From Blasia pusilla (taxonomy: Eukaryota > Marchantiophyta > Marchantiopsida > Blasiales), in assembly GCA_050084515.1 (NCBI GenBank), contig CM114275.1, positions 7,626,001-7,690,000 on the forward strand: a DNA stretch of 64,000 nucleotides, written 5' to 3'. Shown here piece after piece: positions 33,593 through 47,054 of this stretch (positions are counted from its first letter, which is position 1; each line of letters starts with the position of its first letter). The position numbers and the translations under genes are program-made. The notes under the pieces were generated by a model. It was not told the origin of the DNA and did no database searches. It worked only from the letters and a program-made list of their open reading frames with translations.

Positions 33593-35687
33593 AGCCAGTG
33601 CACTTATCATCGTAGAGAGAACTAAAGAAATATTGTTTAGTTTTCTTGACGTTGCACCAGCCGGGATCTTCCCTCCTATTTGAGAAAATCAGTGATGCAT
33701 TAGAGGACGGCTCTCGACTCTCCTCTGGGTATTAAGCGAGATCGTGGCAGAACCATGATTCTAGATGTTGTGGATAGATTGGATTGGCCTCTAATATTCA
33801 GTGCGGCATGAGGCTAGTGTATACTTATGGTCAGGCCTTGGACACGTTAGTTCTCTAGGGAATCCTAAGAAAACCGAAAGTTGCTCCAACAAAGCGGTGA
33901 GCGTATTGTCCTCAAGCACTCACCAGACGTAAGAGGGCGAGCATTGACGCGCTCATTTCTAAACTGAGAGTCGAACTAAACCGAGCTGTGCTAATACATT
34001 TGAACTCATATCGAAGCGCAACTGTGGACGATTGGGTTCAGCAAGAAAGCCATCCAATTTTCCTCAAGTAGATCTAGTCTAATCCTCAAGTAGCCAATGG
34101 AATAAGGCCTTTATAAGTCCGCGCTTACCTAGATGTGCATACTCAGATGCCGGCTTGGATCTCAAAGCTTTTACTGCCAAGCAGTAGCCATACACAATTC
34201 GCCGACAATCGCGTGGCACGATTTTCAGTTTAATATTCCTCCATCTGTACATGGACAACTAAAGAGGCCGTGAGCTGAAGACCGAGAAATCTCCCTGACG
34301 GATGAGATTGCGGCAAGCAATCTCCCTGACGGGGATTGCTCCCCGCCCAACAGAAGGAGGCGTCGCGGATTCTTGATGCTGCCGTTCGCCACTTGTAGGC
34401 CCCGATCATGTGTGGTGTTGTCCTGAGTTCGGCTGCCCCCTCCTATCAGACCGACTGTGCTTAGGGGAGAATCGATGAAAAAGAAGAATTTTACTGCCCC
34501 CTTCTGTCAGACCGACGCAAGTCATGTAGAAATACGTGGAGTGGAGAAATGCCAACCTATAGAATTGCCACAAGGGGCCGAGATGGAGCCAGGGAAATAC
34601 TAAGAAAATCAACATAAACCTGATGCTTATATACTCCCTGTGATTTCAAGACATTACAAGAATACGTGAACGTTATCTCTGCCAAGTTCAGAGGTGTGCA
34701 GTATATGCATAGATCCGTTAGTTTCCTCGTGTGACCTCATGATACCTTGCACTTTTTCAAGAGTTTTTATCCTGATGTTGATTTTTTGCAACGTGCTCTT
34801 ACATGTTGAGAATCTACGGAGTTGAGACAGAGGTAGCTTCTGGCTGCACAGTTCCCAGCAGCAGTAGGAATCTAGGCTAGCTCCCTGCACGATCCACCAC
34901 CTCAACCTCAAAACGAACAGAAAACACACTAGGATTAGTGAGTGCCTCACAATGGAGCAGATTAGCATTCCCCCTTCCCGTACTTTCCCATCCTCTTTTA
35001 TTCATGTCTCGTCACTTATTGAACACAGCAACATGGAAAGGAAGGAAAGAGAGGGAAAGCCTCGTCGGAGGGGGATGACCGAAATTAGTTTATTGACTAA
35101 AATTGTTGTTCCCAAATTTCGAAGGAATTTAGTTACCTACCTAGCTATCAATTTCGAATGTCCCTATTGGTTTAGAAGGCGAATGGTTGCATGTATGTGT
35201 GTATGTACCAAATTTCCTCTTTGCACTTTATCCAGGCAGTGGGACTACATTTACTATATGGAGAAGGTATAGTGGAAGGGATAGCTTAAGGGCAGCTCTA
35301 CATGATCATTGTAATTAGCCTTACTTTGTGTCCTTTTTTTAATAGTCTTTTTTAAAAACATTTCAAAAATGAAAGTCTATCGTCGACGAAGGAGCTCTAT
35401 CGGTCAAGCTATGCAGAAATCCACTAACTCCATAGTTGATGTCATAGACCGTGGGTAGAGAGAGGATCTTCAACAACGACAACTGGAACTACAAGTCCTA
35501 CAACAAAATGGAGATGCTTTGACAATGATATGTAGAGCATTATCTATTGCCATTAGTAGGAGATTTTGAAGTGACATCTTAGATATTACATCCAAGAATA
35601 ATTCAGAAGTAGACATGTGATCGATATGTAAAAGAAAACTATGGTGCATTTTTTTAGTCATACAACTTTATTGAAATGTTGAAATTA
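33593..35687. other. No recognised gene
   Basis: Mixed-composition DNA with frames of at most about 106 codons on either strand and no domain. A short duplication (ACTGCCCCCTTCTGTCAGAC against GCTGCCCCCTCCTATCAGAC) lies at about 34430-34515. The 5' end of a Harbinger element could lie near 35290, but no inverted terminus was found. Confidence 0.4.
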
Positions 35688-37004
35688 CTATTGAGCTTCT
35701 ACTATGACATGCTCGGAAAGAGCATCCCAATTTCTCTTTCCATCATGTGTTGCTTCATTGTTTGGAGGAAAGTTAGGACCTCGTGCACCATACATCCCTC
35801 TCGAGGAGTGGAATATGAGACCCTCGACTATAGGATCATCCCTGTCTATCATAATATTATGTAGAACGCAAGCAGAAAAGATCATCTTTGGTAGTGTTTG
35901 TAAGTTGGGTTTGTATATAAGTCGGTTGAGTACGCGCCATGTCACTTTTAGTCGACCAAAAGCTCTCTCCATACACATCCTTATAGAAGAATGGTAATAG
36001 TTCCAAGTATCCTTTGGTCCAATAGGTGCTCCGGGATAAGGAACTATGAGCCATGACAAGAGTGGATATCTTGCATCACCAATAATATACTCTCGAATTC
36101 TCTCACCATTTCACAGAGGAAGTGAAAGTCCACCCAAGACCCTTTCATGTGAAGTGGCATCCTTATAGAATTGGGAGTTCCGTAGAATGTGAGTATCATG
36201 AATAGAAGTAGGATATCCAATGACGACATCCAAGAATCGCAACCTTTAATCAACGATAGCTTGCATTGCACATGGATAGGATTTATTTTTGTGACTATAC
36301 CATACTATGGAACTTGCACCTCTTGGTAGTTCAATGAGAAAGTGAGTAAAATCAATTGCACCGCAACAATTTAAAAAGCCATGTTGTGCTTCGAAATCAA
36401 ATTTCACCCTTTCAATTTGTTGTCCTCTTGGCCAACTCACTACCCCATGAGCCACCTCCACAAGTGCATTGATGACTCGGTTGACAACCTTTACAATTGT
36501 AGATTGTCCGATACCAAAAATCTCTCCAATCCCTTTCATTTGATCCCCTGTGGCAAGACATCGTAGAGTAATAGCGACTTGTCTCTCAACACTCAACAAC
36601 CTGTTTGGTAGAACTCATAGAGCATATGGAGGATTAGTAGTCAATTGAGTTCTTAACATACTACAAATGAAGTCAAATGTGCTCACACTCACACGAAAGA
36701 ATTCTCTAAAGCGCTCAAGAAACTCTCTTCTTACTATACTATCATCAATAAAGAGACATGTAAATACTGTGGATCGTGGTTTGATATACCAAGGAGAGTA
36801 CATGTAATGTGGCATAGCACTAGCATCATCATTCATCATGACATGGGGATACAAGAGAGTATGAGAACGATCGAGGGATCTCCCGCGTCTAGCTTTAAGA
36901 AGGAGACGACAAAGAGAACGACCTTGAGTGAGAAGAAGAAGATACATCGTCAACAAGAACGTCAACATTGAATTACCATTCCTCTCAAAATCTAAATCAT
37001 CCAT
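35688..37004 (-). pseudogene. PIF/Harbinger transposase (HARBI1/DDE_Tnp_4 type), three in-frame stops
   Basis: One minus frame of 439 codons runs from ATG 37004 to 35688 and is broken only by TGA (36617-36615), TAA (36248-36246) and TGA (36113-36111). N-terminal FREFFRVSVSTFDFICSMLR and SVERQVAITLRCLATGD, then IGEIFGIGQSTIVKVVNRV (helix-turn-helix-like) are typical. The catalytic DDE residues are kept: D in CCGAIDFTHFLIELP, D in EYIIGDARYPLLSWL, E in MCMERAFGRLK. LHNIMID and the C-terminal tail follow. Such transposases cut and paste PIF/Harbinger elements into TTA/TAA sites with a partner Myb-like protein; no partner gene was found here. Frame loss by point stops without frameshifts suggests recent decay. 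I could not place the terminal inverted repeats. Confidence 0.85.
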
Positions 37005-37559
37005 GATTGGGAAAAAAATGATAGCACAAGGAAGAAGATAAAAAAATATTTTAAAATGAAGAAAATAATGAGAGCAAAAGTGAGAGGGAGAGAAACTTGT
37101 AGAGGGAGACAAAGGTGAAATAAGGATGAGAAAAGCACATATTTATGGCAGTAAGGGAGTGAGGAGAGGTGGGAATTTCTGCTGCAAAGGTTCGGGAGGA
37201 GGGGGAGAATTTCGGTTGGAAAAAGGAGGGGGGAATTTTTGTTGTCCTAATTCTGTAACTAAAAGTTTCCCTTTCTGTTATAGAGTGACCAGACGGAATG
37301 ATTGGAGTCTTTCCGCCAAATCCGACTCCATCCGCCGACTGTTGCAGCCGAATATAACTTCTTGGGGACACGTGCGACCCCAAGAAGTTTGCCCATGGAA
37401 GTGGACCCTAAACCATGTGATAGGTGTGCAAGCAACACGTGTGGTAGGCCATTAGCATATCATCAAGCCATCTTGAATGTTATTCCCTAGAATGCGATGA
37501 ATAAGCTCAAACTTGCATGAATCAATTCACTTGGGATTGTTGTAAATGGTCAATAGTAA

Positions 37560-37830
37560 ATAAATCAAGCCCGTGGGATCCAAAGGGTAAAAAGGCTAAA
37601 AACCACATCATAAGTAAAACACCAAATGAGGAAAAAACCTAGAAGCCTAATCTTATCTAATGCCTAGAGCGCTCAAAAAATTAATAATGATGTCCCTAAT
37701 ATAACAACCTAAATCAGAAGGCACTAATTTTAGTAAAGAATAGAAATTTCCCCCATCAAGTTTATGAGCTTTACACCCGGGAAGAGTTTGACTGGCTTAC
37801 ATGCTTGACTTTAGTCATCATTCCATGTCT
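37560..37830 (-). pseudogene. LINE (non-LTR) 3' fragment, copy A
   Basis: This stretch is clearly related to 59200-59430. Shared words include GTAAATAAATCAAGCC, GGGATCCAAAGGGT and AATAATGATGTCCCTAATAT. On the minus strand it gives worn versions of NFYSLL.LVP and YIRDI.I, as in the copy at 59.2 kb. The element's 3' end is at the low coordinate, where a short ATTTAC-type tail is seen (TAAATGGTCAATAGTAAAT). It is truncated at the 5' side, as LINE copies usually are. Confidence 0.6.
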
Positions 37831-38626
37831 ACCCTCCGCCAGGAGGGAATTCGAACTATGGCGTTTGGGCTCCCACCAAGCTATCATAAGGATGAGTGTT
37901 CCATGGGCTAAACATGAGAAAATTGGCTAGTGAGATTAGTGTTCCCATTATTTAGGAAATCTTAAGAAAAGCCAAACCAGCCCTTCCCCAAAAAATATAA
38001 TAGTAATTACCTTTGTACATTGGTTATCAAACCGTGTGTTGACTTTATCAACAAGTTATCTAGATTGAAATAACAAAATAGAGGAAAACGTTAAATCATC
38101 CCAACATAAAAAAATTGTAGCCAATCCCATCTGAGCACTCAAGATGAATTTATGCGTGAAAAACCTGTTGGTTCTCTACATCGTCGTTACGATAGAACTA
38201 TACTCATCGACCAATTGATGTGACACCTCAAATCAGGTTGGAGGAGGAGATCCAGAGTTACGATGGCTCCGTTACCAACAATAAGAAGGAGAAAGAGATC
38301 TGACTAGAAGAAGAGATCTACCTTAAAGAGTGTCTAGGGACGTCTTCGAGTGCTCAACAATAGTTTTTGTATGTGTGTGTCTTTATATGTATATCCTTTT
38401 ATTTATTTATCTCATCGTAGGATTCACAAAGCTGCAAGTTTAGTGATGTTGTATTGTGGCTTTTGATACTCACAAATTGGATGCAAATGTAGTAGACCAC
38501 CTTACCACAACAACGTAATCTTGTATAGACCTCCTCCAAGTAATAGTGATGTTTGCCTTCTCTTAATGTGCATTTGGCACGCTATGTAGTTGGGGTCGAG
38601 ATGATAGCCAATTATGATGTAGAGCA

Positions 38627-38674
<48 letters not shown>

Positions 38675-41040
38675 TTTTATGTATTCCTTGTGAGAGTGGC
38701 TACCTTGGGCGAAGATAGCAATATTTCTCCATGGAAGATTCCCTCATTTGGCTAGAACAATAAGAGAGTAGATTGACATAATGGTGGTTCACGTCGTAGT
38801 AATTGATCCTATATATAAGAGTCACTTTGGTTAGATATGGTTGCACAAGAGATTTTGGAACAAGGAGCAACGTTGGAAAAGGGAAGAAGACTCATCTTCA
38901 TATATAGTCATCTTCACAATGCACATAACTTTGTCTCAATAGCCATTGAGATGTATGGGGCTATGGACAAGAAAGTTCCTTATTGAGTGTACCCATCTTC
39001 TCCACTTGAGAAATAAGTTTTCTTTAGCTACTACGTTGCACCTCTTATGTCAGAGATAAGATATCTCTACAACATGCCCAAGTTTATGAGCTTCTATGGT
39101 GGGCTCAGGTTGTGGGCGTTAACTATTTATATTGGCCCCTTCATATTAGCCATGTTTTTTTTGTTGCTAATATTTTTTAGTTTTTTGTGAATGGTTTAGA
39201 TTTTAAAGGGATTCCCCCTTTTTTCTACACCCTAGTTAAGCATGGTTATTTTTTCCTCAACTCTCTAAATCCCTCCTTGTACTTCTTATGGGTTTTCCCA
39301 TCTTCTTTTCTTTATGTTTTTTTTTTATTCCCCCTTCATGTACCTACATGCTAATAGAAGGATTGGTTTTTCAAAATTTTCATCTCACGCTAACATATGC
39401 TTTTTCAAAAAAAATCCATTTCAACATTTATGACCTATTTTAGTCACTCTACGAAAACGGGTCAAAGTTATTAAAAGAGGAACTTGCATTGCACGAGTAG
39501 TTATATGAATCATCACAAAACTTGGAGATACATCCTTTTGAAATCAATCAGAATATAATTGATATTTCATATATTATGATGTTAGATAATATGTATTTAA
39601 TAATTTTATAGAAAATTTTGTGCATAAAATTTGTGTTGAAAGTTTATTGATGTAAAAAATTGATTTGCTATCAAATCAATATGTAAATTAGCACAATTAG
39701 ATTTCATGTTGAAATTACATCAAATCAATTAGTGATGACCTTTCTAGTACTCTATTAAAGAGAGGATAGTTTATTTTTTATACACAGAATTGGGACATGA
39801 AAAAAAATGTTCCCAAAATACCACAAACAAGATAATATGTTTAGGCTCTTAGCTAGTCTTACTACTAGATTGCATAGTTCTATGCAAAGTGTTCCATCCA
39901 TACAATACTAAGCTACTCTTCTAAGGGAAGGATACGCAAATGCAAATTTGATAAGGTCTTCACTCTACGGGATGTCCCTCTCTCTTTATATCACAAGCAA
40001 TAGAGTTGATGCTCAAATTACTACCCAATGTGGCAAAAGGTGGCAAAGAGAGCAATCACTTGCCATTTTTTCATTACTAATGTGTAGTCTATTCTATGCT
40101 TGAGACCAATAATCATGTTGCATATATTTTATTTTAATTTAAAATTTTATATTTATTTTATTATTGGGGAGTGCCTTTTCATTTTGCAAACATCTCTCCT
40201 CTTGATAAATATGTTTTTTTCCCAACAAGATCACTTGTTGTCTAAACCAATAGGATTGCTCGAATTCAATTCTATATAATTTAGATGGGTAATTCAAAAC
40301 TATACATTATAATTAAAAATAATACGCGGGCATCAGCCAATAACATACTTGGAAGAGCACCCATGTAACGCATTACCATAAGTGTATCTTCCGTGCACTT
40401 CCACTTTACAATATCATTAAGTAATATCTTAGGTTCACAAAAATATTCTTATTTCTATTCTCATGTCTCTAAACTCTACTTTGAATCACTTTTAACCCTC
40501 ATATGTTGTGGGCTCTTGTTAAATTCCTATGTTAAATGAAATTTGATGGATGATATACGATCTATATTTTTTTGGGATAGTTGATTTGCAAACACCTCTT
40601 TGACAAGGTGACAATTGGGCAACAAGAAAATATTTCATATATTATGTGTGACAAGAAAAAAATTAGAATTTTGTGTGCAGTATCAGTAATCTCTTGCCTT
40701 CCTTTGCTATACACCGACTGTTCAAACATATTTTTATTTCCCGTGCATTCTAATAACACCTTACTAATTTACATTATTATTGGAAAATGCTTTCTTATTT
40801 GTTAACACTTCCTATTTGACACATGGCATCAAGATAACAAAAAATATTTCATATACTATGGGCAATGAGAATTTTTTTAAATTTGTATATATCATCATTA
40901 TTCTTTTCTTTATTCCCTGGAAGGGAATACTACCAAAAACTCCTCAAACAATTTGTAATTTCCCGCACGGGCATCTTACATAAACAAATTTACGTGACCT
41001 AAACCAAATCCACTTTACATTCTTAGAAATACCAAAATAA
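37831..41040. other. AT-rich intergenic DNA with (AT)21 microsatellite
   Basis: No coding frame with a recognisable motif. (AT)21 lies at 38629-38670. Two short plus frames at 40581-40983 contain hydrophobic residues but no signal I trust. A run of T/A blocks at about 40130-40160 is low-complexity. Confidence 0.5.
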
Positions 41041-42888
41041 ATAACCCGTTCTCCTTGTGTTTAGTATAGATGTACAACATCCTCCAAAGTCTTGTCAATG
41101 TCGGGCCGAGCTTAGAAGCCCTTCGCACCGTGGCGTGAATGTGCGGCAGAACAACCGGCGGATACTCGGAGGAAGTGCCCTTTCACGTACAGATTGCGTA
41201 CGCTGTCCGTATCCTCGCATTCGCCGCAAATTCGGTATCGAGTTCGACTGTCGCGTCAATAGTCGCGGTACTCATAGTTACTCGCCCCACCCGCAATCAC
41301 AGTGATTCGGGCCTGCGTTTACAAGCGAATTTTCCAAAGTTTGAGGTTTCTACTTTCCTCCTCTGTTTTGACGCAGCTTTTTTTTCGTCCCGTCAACCCC
41401 CTGCATCCCGGGATTTTACGGGGAAATGTCTAGAATGTATCCTTAGATAAACTTCTAGATCTAGGAACTATTCGGAATTCAAATGAACATCGGATGCCGA
41501 AATAATCTCAGCAGGCTATAAACATTTGCGTTCAAACGCTGAACTGTTACTGCCGACATGGCAAGTGCGGCAACTTCGCTAATTGAATAGAACCACTCTT
41601 TCCCACATCTGTGGTAGCAGGATGGACTGGGAAAAGGAGAACGTAGTACTCCCGTAGAGATATTGTTCCTCTACAGGTGTGGTTCAGATTTCGTAATGGA
41701 AGACATGACCACCATAGCCGACTTCCGGAGCTGTGATAAGGTCTAAAAGCGAAAACTAACGAGAAGAATTCCTCTGTTCTTGACCTTCCGCCGGCACTCA
41801 GTTCGAGAATTGTCATCCAGCTATGGTTTAGGGTTTTAGCTTCCTTACCATTTAGATTTGCAAATGAAGACGGAACCACAAATCCTGGCCGATAAAACCC
41901 TAACCCCTCGCCGAAAATGTGCATTCGTAGAAGTGAATTGTTTTGCAAACTAGAATTTGTGAGTAATTTCTTATCCAAACAAAAGTGGTGTGAAAATTCT
42001 TAAACGATCCGAATTTATTGACTTCGGAACTTGTTTGGCTTACAAGGCTAGCCGAGAATGACGAGACTGTGCGAGAGCGAACGATTCCAGGAAAGGGTGC
42101 AGTTTACATAATCACTAGGAACCATCTAAGTCTTTGGAGAACATGATGGTGGTCCGAGCTGTCGGATGGCAACCTTCTGCACACGCACACATGATCGGTA
42201 CGGGTGTTTGGCATGTTTTGCAATACGATGTCCCTGATTCGGCTCCCTGGTATGCCCTTTTTGTGATTACCACATAGGATTTTTGTGAAGTTGCGATGTC
42301 AAATATGAATTGAGCCAATTGAGAATTTCCGCTGGCCAAGTGCGCCTTTCCTGAACTGGATTCCAGTGAGTACATAGTTATCCATCCGATTCCTTTGAAG
42401 CTACGGTTCCACTCCGCAGCTGGGAAGTCACCTCCTTGAACTTGGTGGTGAATGATGTCTCAATCCCGGAAACAATTAGCTGTTGGCCTGAAACATATGC
42501 CCGAGATTGGCTGAGCCAACAGAGGAACGTACATGGTCCAGAACAGCCGGGAAGCAAGACCTGGGCTGACACTGATGATCTCGTCGCCAGGAGCGCCATC
42601 GCTGAAGCAAAGTCGTTCAGCCAGCGGCTGCCGAAGCTGTGAATTGCATAGATTGGTTGCCCTTGATAACATAGTTATCAAATCCGTGCGTGGAGTCACA
42701 TTCCGTCTCACAAATGGAACGTAATATAAGCCACCGTGTGCGACGTCAAGACCCGTAGGAATCAGGAAGGCACGCAGTGACAGTTGCAGGCCGCTGAAAC
42801 ATATGAAAATCCTTGCGTTTGATACGAACTAGTCTTTGAGAAGCTGACGAAACGTATTATGTCTGGATGAAGCGAGTTTAGATCACAG
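41041..42888. other. Moderate-GC DNA with no firm exon; possible 5' region of the gene at 43 kb
   Basis: GC content rises sharply at about 41050, and this region leads into the seven-exon gene at 43 kb. Frames 41057-41305, 41139-41450 (plus) and 41547-41978 (minus) overlap, and no protein motif is visible, so I cannot say which, if any, is an exon. The start codon and any transit peptide of the gene at 43 kb may lie here. Confidence 0.35.
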
Positions 42889-43077
42889 TGTATGGTTCAG
42901 GCAGTGGGAGCCATCGCTTTGGAGAGTTCCGCGACTGCCTCTTGGTGTCAACTGTGCTGCCTCTGGTTCTACCAATGGTAAGCCCGGGAGAGGAATGGAC
43001 AGGTCTGGGGAAAGTTCTAAATCAAGATTTCGCTCAGAGGAGAACGGTGGGAAAAGTCAGAGGGCTATATCGACCAG

Positions 43078-46000
43078 GACTTCGAGGTTAAGAAACAAAC
43101 AAGGAGTGGAAGTGGTCTTAAGAAAAGCAGCTCCAGCAACGAGGGGGAAGACCCATACCGAATACTTGAGAACGGCCAGAAAGCGTACCTGGATGAGCTT
43201 GATGTGATTTCACTTTTGGAACCGCCACCATTTCTACGTCCATTTCAAGCGTTCAATTATAACCATGCTGCCTTTCTCTGGTACTTGATCTTGCTGGCCA
43301 TCTTCTTTCGTACTCTTCCGTTGAAGCTTGCTACCTAGTATTTCGAGACTTCTTGAAACTCGGAAACTTTAGGAGCTGCCTCTGACGGGTGTTGGGCAAG
43401 AAGCTGCGTACTGAGCGTCTGGAATTTTGAACACTTGAAAGTTGAGATTTAAGATGCTGCTGAGTTGCCTGACTTAATGATGCCAGGAAAAAAATTGGTG
43501 ACATTCCTGAGGAGCGTCGACATCGCTTGCTGGATTTGCTTCTCCCCAGGTACGACGGTAAAGGACAGCCAGGCAATACATCGAAAGTATATAGGTATAG
43601 TTTGGATTGTAAATCTGGGTTGACAAGTCTTCAACAGTTTGGGCAGGATGGACGGATCCGCTTCACATTCATGACTGTTGCCGTAGACTCGAGGGATGTC
43701 AAACCCCACTAGCACCGACACAGAAGTATGAGTGAGGAAAATACTGAGCGTCAAAATAGTCAGTAAGTCAAAATAGTCGTTGTAATTACACTGATGGTCC
43801 TAGTTCAGAGACACAAAGCCCATGTCCTTCTGTAGCTAGTGGCTGACACTGAGGTACAGCATGAGAAAATCTAGTTGAAAGAATTTTCTTCTCAGATTTG
43901 ATCTTTTTCTCTTTTTTCTTCTAACAAAACTTTTGATATCTTTAAAGGGAAATCGCTTTTATTGAAAATGTGCCATAAAAGTTACTTCATAACAGAAATC
44001 TGATCCTTGAACTCGGTTCCATCTGGAGTTGCAAAACTTCTAATATGTCGATGTCGGGGTGTTCTTTCAATCTAACACAGGCATATAAACAAAATGTGGG
44101 AGCTATCAAAATTACGATACGACGACCCAGATCTTTTTGTTGAAGATGCTCCGAGCCTCATTTCTAAGTCGGTCTTGCAGAATCCAGGAAACCCCATAGT
44201 ATGGGATGGCAAAGCGACGAAGGGTAAACAAGACTTCCCCTTTTCCTCTTTCCAGCACATATTCTCACAATTATTTGCATGAATCCAGAAGGAAAACCTC
44301 ATGATTCTGGCATAGGCTGGCCTGTCATACACTTTGTACTGTGTGGACAAGCAATATACAGAATATACGTGATCTTCAAGTCACTGACTTCAGACTGTGG
44401 TATGGTTCCCAAGGATCGCCCTCTATTTCTGATGATCACCGTCTGTGTTTTAGGACAATTCAATCAATTGTGTCTTTTTGCTCAGTTCCTTCAAGGAGTT
44501 AGGACTACGGTTTTTCACCTGTCTAGTCATGACTCTTTCAACTAGATTTTGGATCTAGAACTCACTGACAAGTAGTGTAGGATCAAAGCATTAGCATTTG
44601 CCATCACAGTCTAACTGATTGTCTATTCTGGGCAGAGTAATTTGCCATATGTCTTTAGGGTTTTACACTTGTCTTGCAAAGCTACAATTGTTAGCTACTT
44701 AGGAGACTAATGAGGATAGACTTCCAAGATCCCACAAATACCCTATGTGGAGGATAGTGGTATTTTTGAGGAATAACTTTCTCGCTGGTGATGTACTGTT
44801 AGTAAGCTAACAGTCATTCACTTTTTGCGCATGTTTGTGGGTTGTGATCTCAACCAGTGCCCTGGTTTCTGAGCCCTTTCAGTAAATTTCAAAAGGTAAA
44901 GGCTGCTTGGTTCTCAAGTGTGTGACAAAAGTTCAAGTCTTCCAACCTTCACAGTTTTTGTAATTCTGCATTTGAATGAGCCTGTTTTCCACCTGCTTTT
45001 GGGTTCAAATTTGCTTGTGTACTTCATAGAGACAAGGTTTTTCACTAAGTAAGGTTCTTTTAGAATTCTTCTTTGTGATGGAGACATTGACCATAAGCCT
45101 GGGAAATTCATTCGTCTCATATGATCCAGGTCTTCTTCAGTGGGAAAGATGAGAAATTGTACGGCAGGGTTGTGACAGGTGGGTGAGTGACCCTTTTGCT
45201 TCAGAACTATGGCCAGTTTTGGGAACCTTTCAATCGGTTACTTTTGCAAAATATCTGTGTGGTAGATTCTCTGCATAATTTTCTAATCCTCACCAATTTT
45301 GGTTGGCCGTGTATTCTGGGAATGTTGTTGAAACATTGACACGGGCTCAAACATTAGCTGGTGAGGATTGAGAATCACAATCAGGTCACCAAAGCATTCA
45401 AGCATTCTCGTGAACAAGATCTTGTGACTCTCATGCTTGTGTCTTTTCTTGGACTCTTAGACCTGTGCTCTTCAGTCAAGGATTCAGCTTTTAGATTATC
45501 ATCGATTGGTTTCACGGAATGGTCTGTGGCCTGTTTTTTCTCAACTCTCTGGTCTACTCATGTATTTTCTATGCATAAGTGTTCTTTACTTTTCTAGTTC
45601 ATGACTTACTACCAACTTGCCGATCTGCTGCTGAAGGGTTTTTGCGACTTAAGATAAGTTTTCAATTAGAAGATACATTTTTACTTGCAATGATTCTGAA
45701 AAGCTTCATGCAGCTCATTGAGACACCTAATGACCATGAGGTGGAAGTGAATTCCACTCATCAGCTCTCCAACATGGTGATTGTGTAGGAGTTGGGCTTC
45801 TCAGTGATCTTACCGCCAGAGTCGCTCCTCTGTACTTCAGAGTGCAGCAAGTGGACTGTGTAATGGCTACTGAAGAGCCATGTGATCTTGCTTTTGAATA
45901 TGGAGATGGGCAGTTACATCTCTGTGACTCAATCCCTGACGGCTTTCCCAAGCCAGGTATGTTCAAACTTTCCCAATCTCCATTCAAAGGTAAGGATGTT

Positions 46001-47054
46001 TTTCTATGAGCAATATCAAGCTTTGATTCATGCACTCTACTCTTCATTGCCACAAATTTGTATGTGTGACTGCCTGTCCAGAAGTTGTTTGAAACTTGTG
46101 CCTCTTCTCTGCTTCTAGTCATGCAATAGCAAAGCTGTGATCGCCTGTAATTGGGGGATCCACCAGAAGCTTGTGCTACAAGTTTTCCCTTTGGCCTTGT
46201 GGTAAACCTAGTCTAAGATTTGAACCAAATCAACTCATCTCATGTAAGGAACTATCTGTATAACTGTTTTCAAGTAAAATCAGTGGTCCAAAAGAACTTA
46301 CCTCGCCCAAGACGATTTTCCATTCCCCTGTTTAACAATTTGAGACATTTTAGGACTTATTCACTCATATCAAACGATCAGTGCATCGCGAAGACATGTT
46401 AGTGCATGATTTGGTTCACATTTTTCTTTGTCCATCCCATGAAGATAATGGCTTTCATGGGCCTATTTACGAATTATAGAGGGCATTGAAACGCTTACCT
46501 TTGCCTTCTGTACTAAGTCACTTTCTTCTGCGAGATAAGGTTACAAGATCATCAGACTAAGTAGGGTTCTTCCCCTACGAAAGGTTGGTTGTTAAGAAGG
46601 GCTCTCCCATTGTTCCGTCACAGCAGCGAGTAGAAAATTTTTACGTCACTCTTCTGGTCCCACCCTTTTTATTTCCATGAACGGATTTCTTCCCAGTTTT
46701 ATGGATTTCTCCTTACCCCTGTATGTAATTGTGGACAATACTGGACAATTTTCAATCATAAGGCTGAAATTGCAGAGGCCATTGAGAAATACTATCGATG
46801 CATCAGTCATTAAGACTGTCGTAGTCAAAAAGCTTATCCTCTCATTACAAGCAGACTGTGAAAACTTATACAAGTACATGTCTTTGATGTGAACAGTGAA
46901 GCATATACCGCCTTTTAATGATAAGGCTTGTGACTATATCCGAGCAGTTGGGCCCGGGGTGATTGTAGGGCAGTTATGGGTGGAAGGGAGAAGAATAGAA
47001 ACAATTCCTCAGAAATATCTAGGAGTGTTCATAATGGTGCAAAGAATTGGATGA
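43078..47054 (+). CDS. Multi-exon conserved plant gene, at least seven exons, family unnamed
   Basis: Exons (all GT-AG): A 43078-43280 (open to 43021), B 43487-43549, C 44081-44223, D 44858-44895, E 45130-45178, F 45741-45956, G 46897-47054 (TGA stop). Every phase joins in frame, giving at least 289 residues. Motifs in order: DPYRILENGQKAYLDELDVI and YNHAAFLW|KKI (A/B), DIPEERRHRLLDLLLPR (B), MWELSKLRYDDPDLF (C), VFFSGKDEKLYGR (D/E), APLYFRVQQ and EPCDLAFEYGDGQLHLCDS (F), GFPKPVKHIPPFND (F/G), then AVGPGVIVGQLWVEGR (G). These match my recollection of a conserved plant protein (QKAYLDELDV, WKKI.DIPEERRHRLL, PCDLA.E.GDG, GFP.P, VGPGV.VGQAW.EG) that I believe is plastid-targeted; I cannot name it. 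A possible upstream exon is 42889-42977 (phase 0 to 43078). The start and any transit peptide are unresolved. It looks intact and is the best host gene here. Confidence 0.75.

Noticed and set aside
38629-38670. (AT)21 tract as regulatory element
   Set aside because: Ordinary microsatellite; no supporting context.
45727-46122. Minus-strand 131-codon open frame
   Set aside because: It is antisense to exon F of the 43-kb gene and has no motif.
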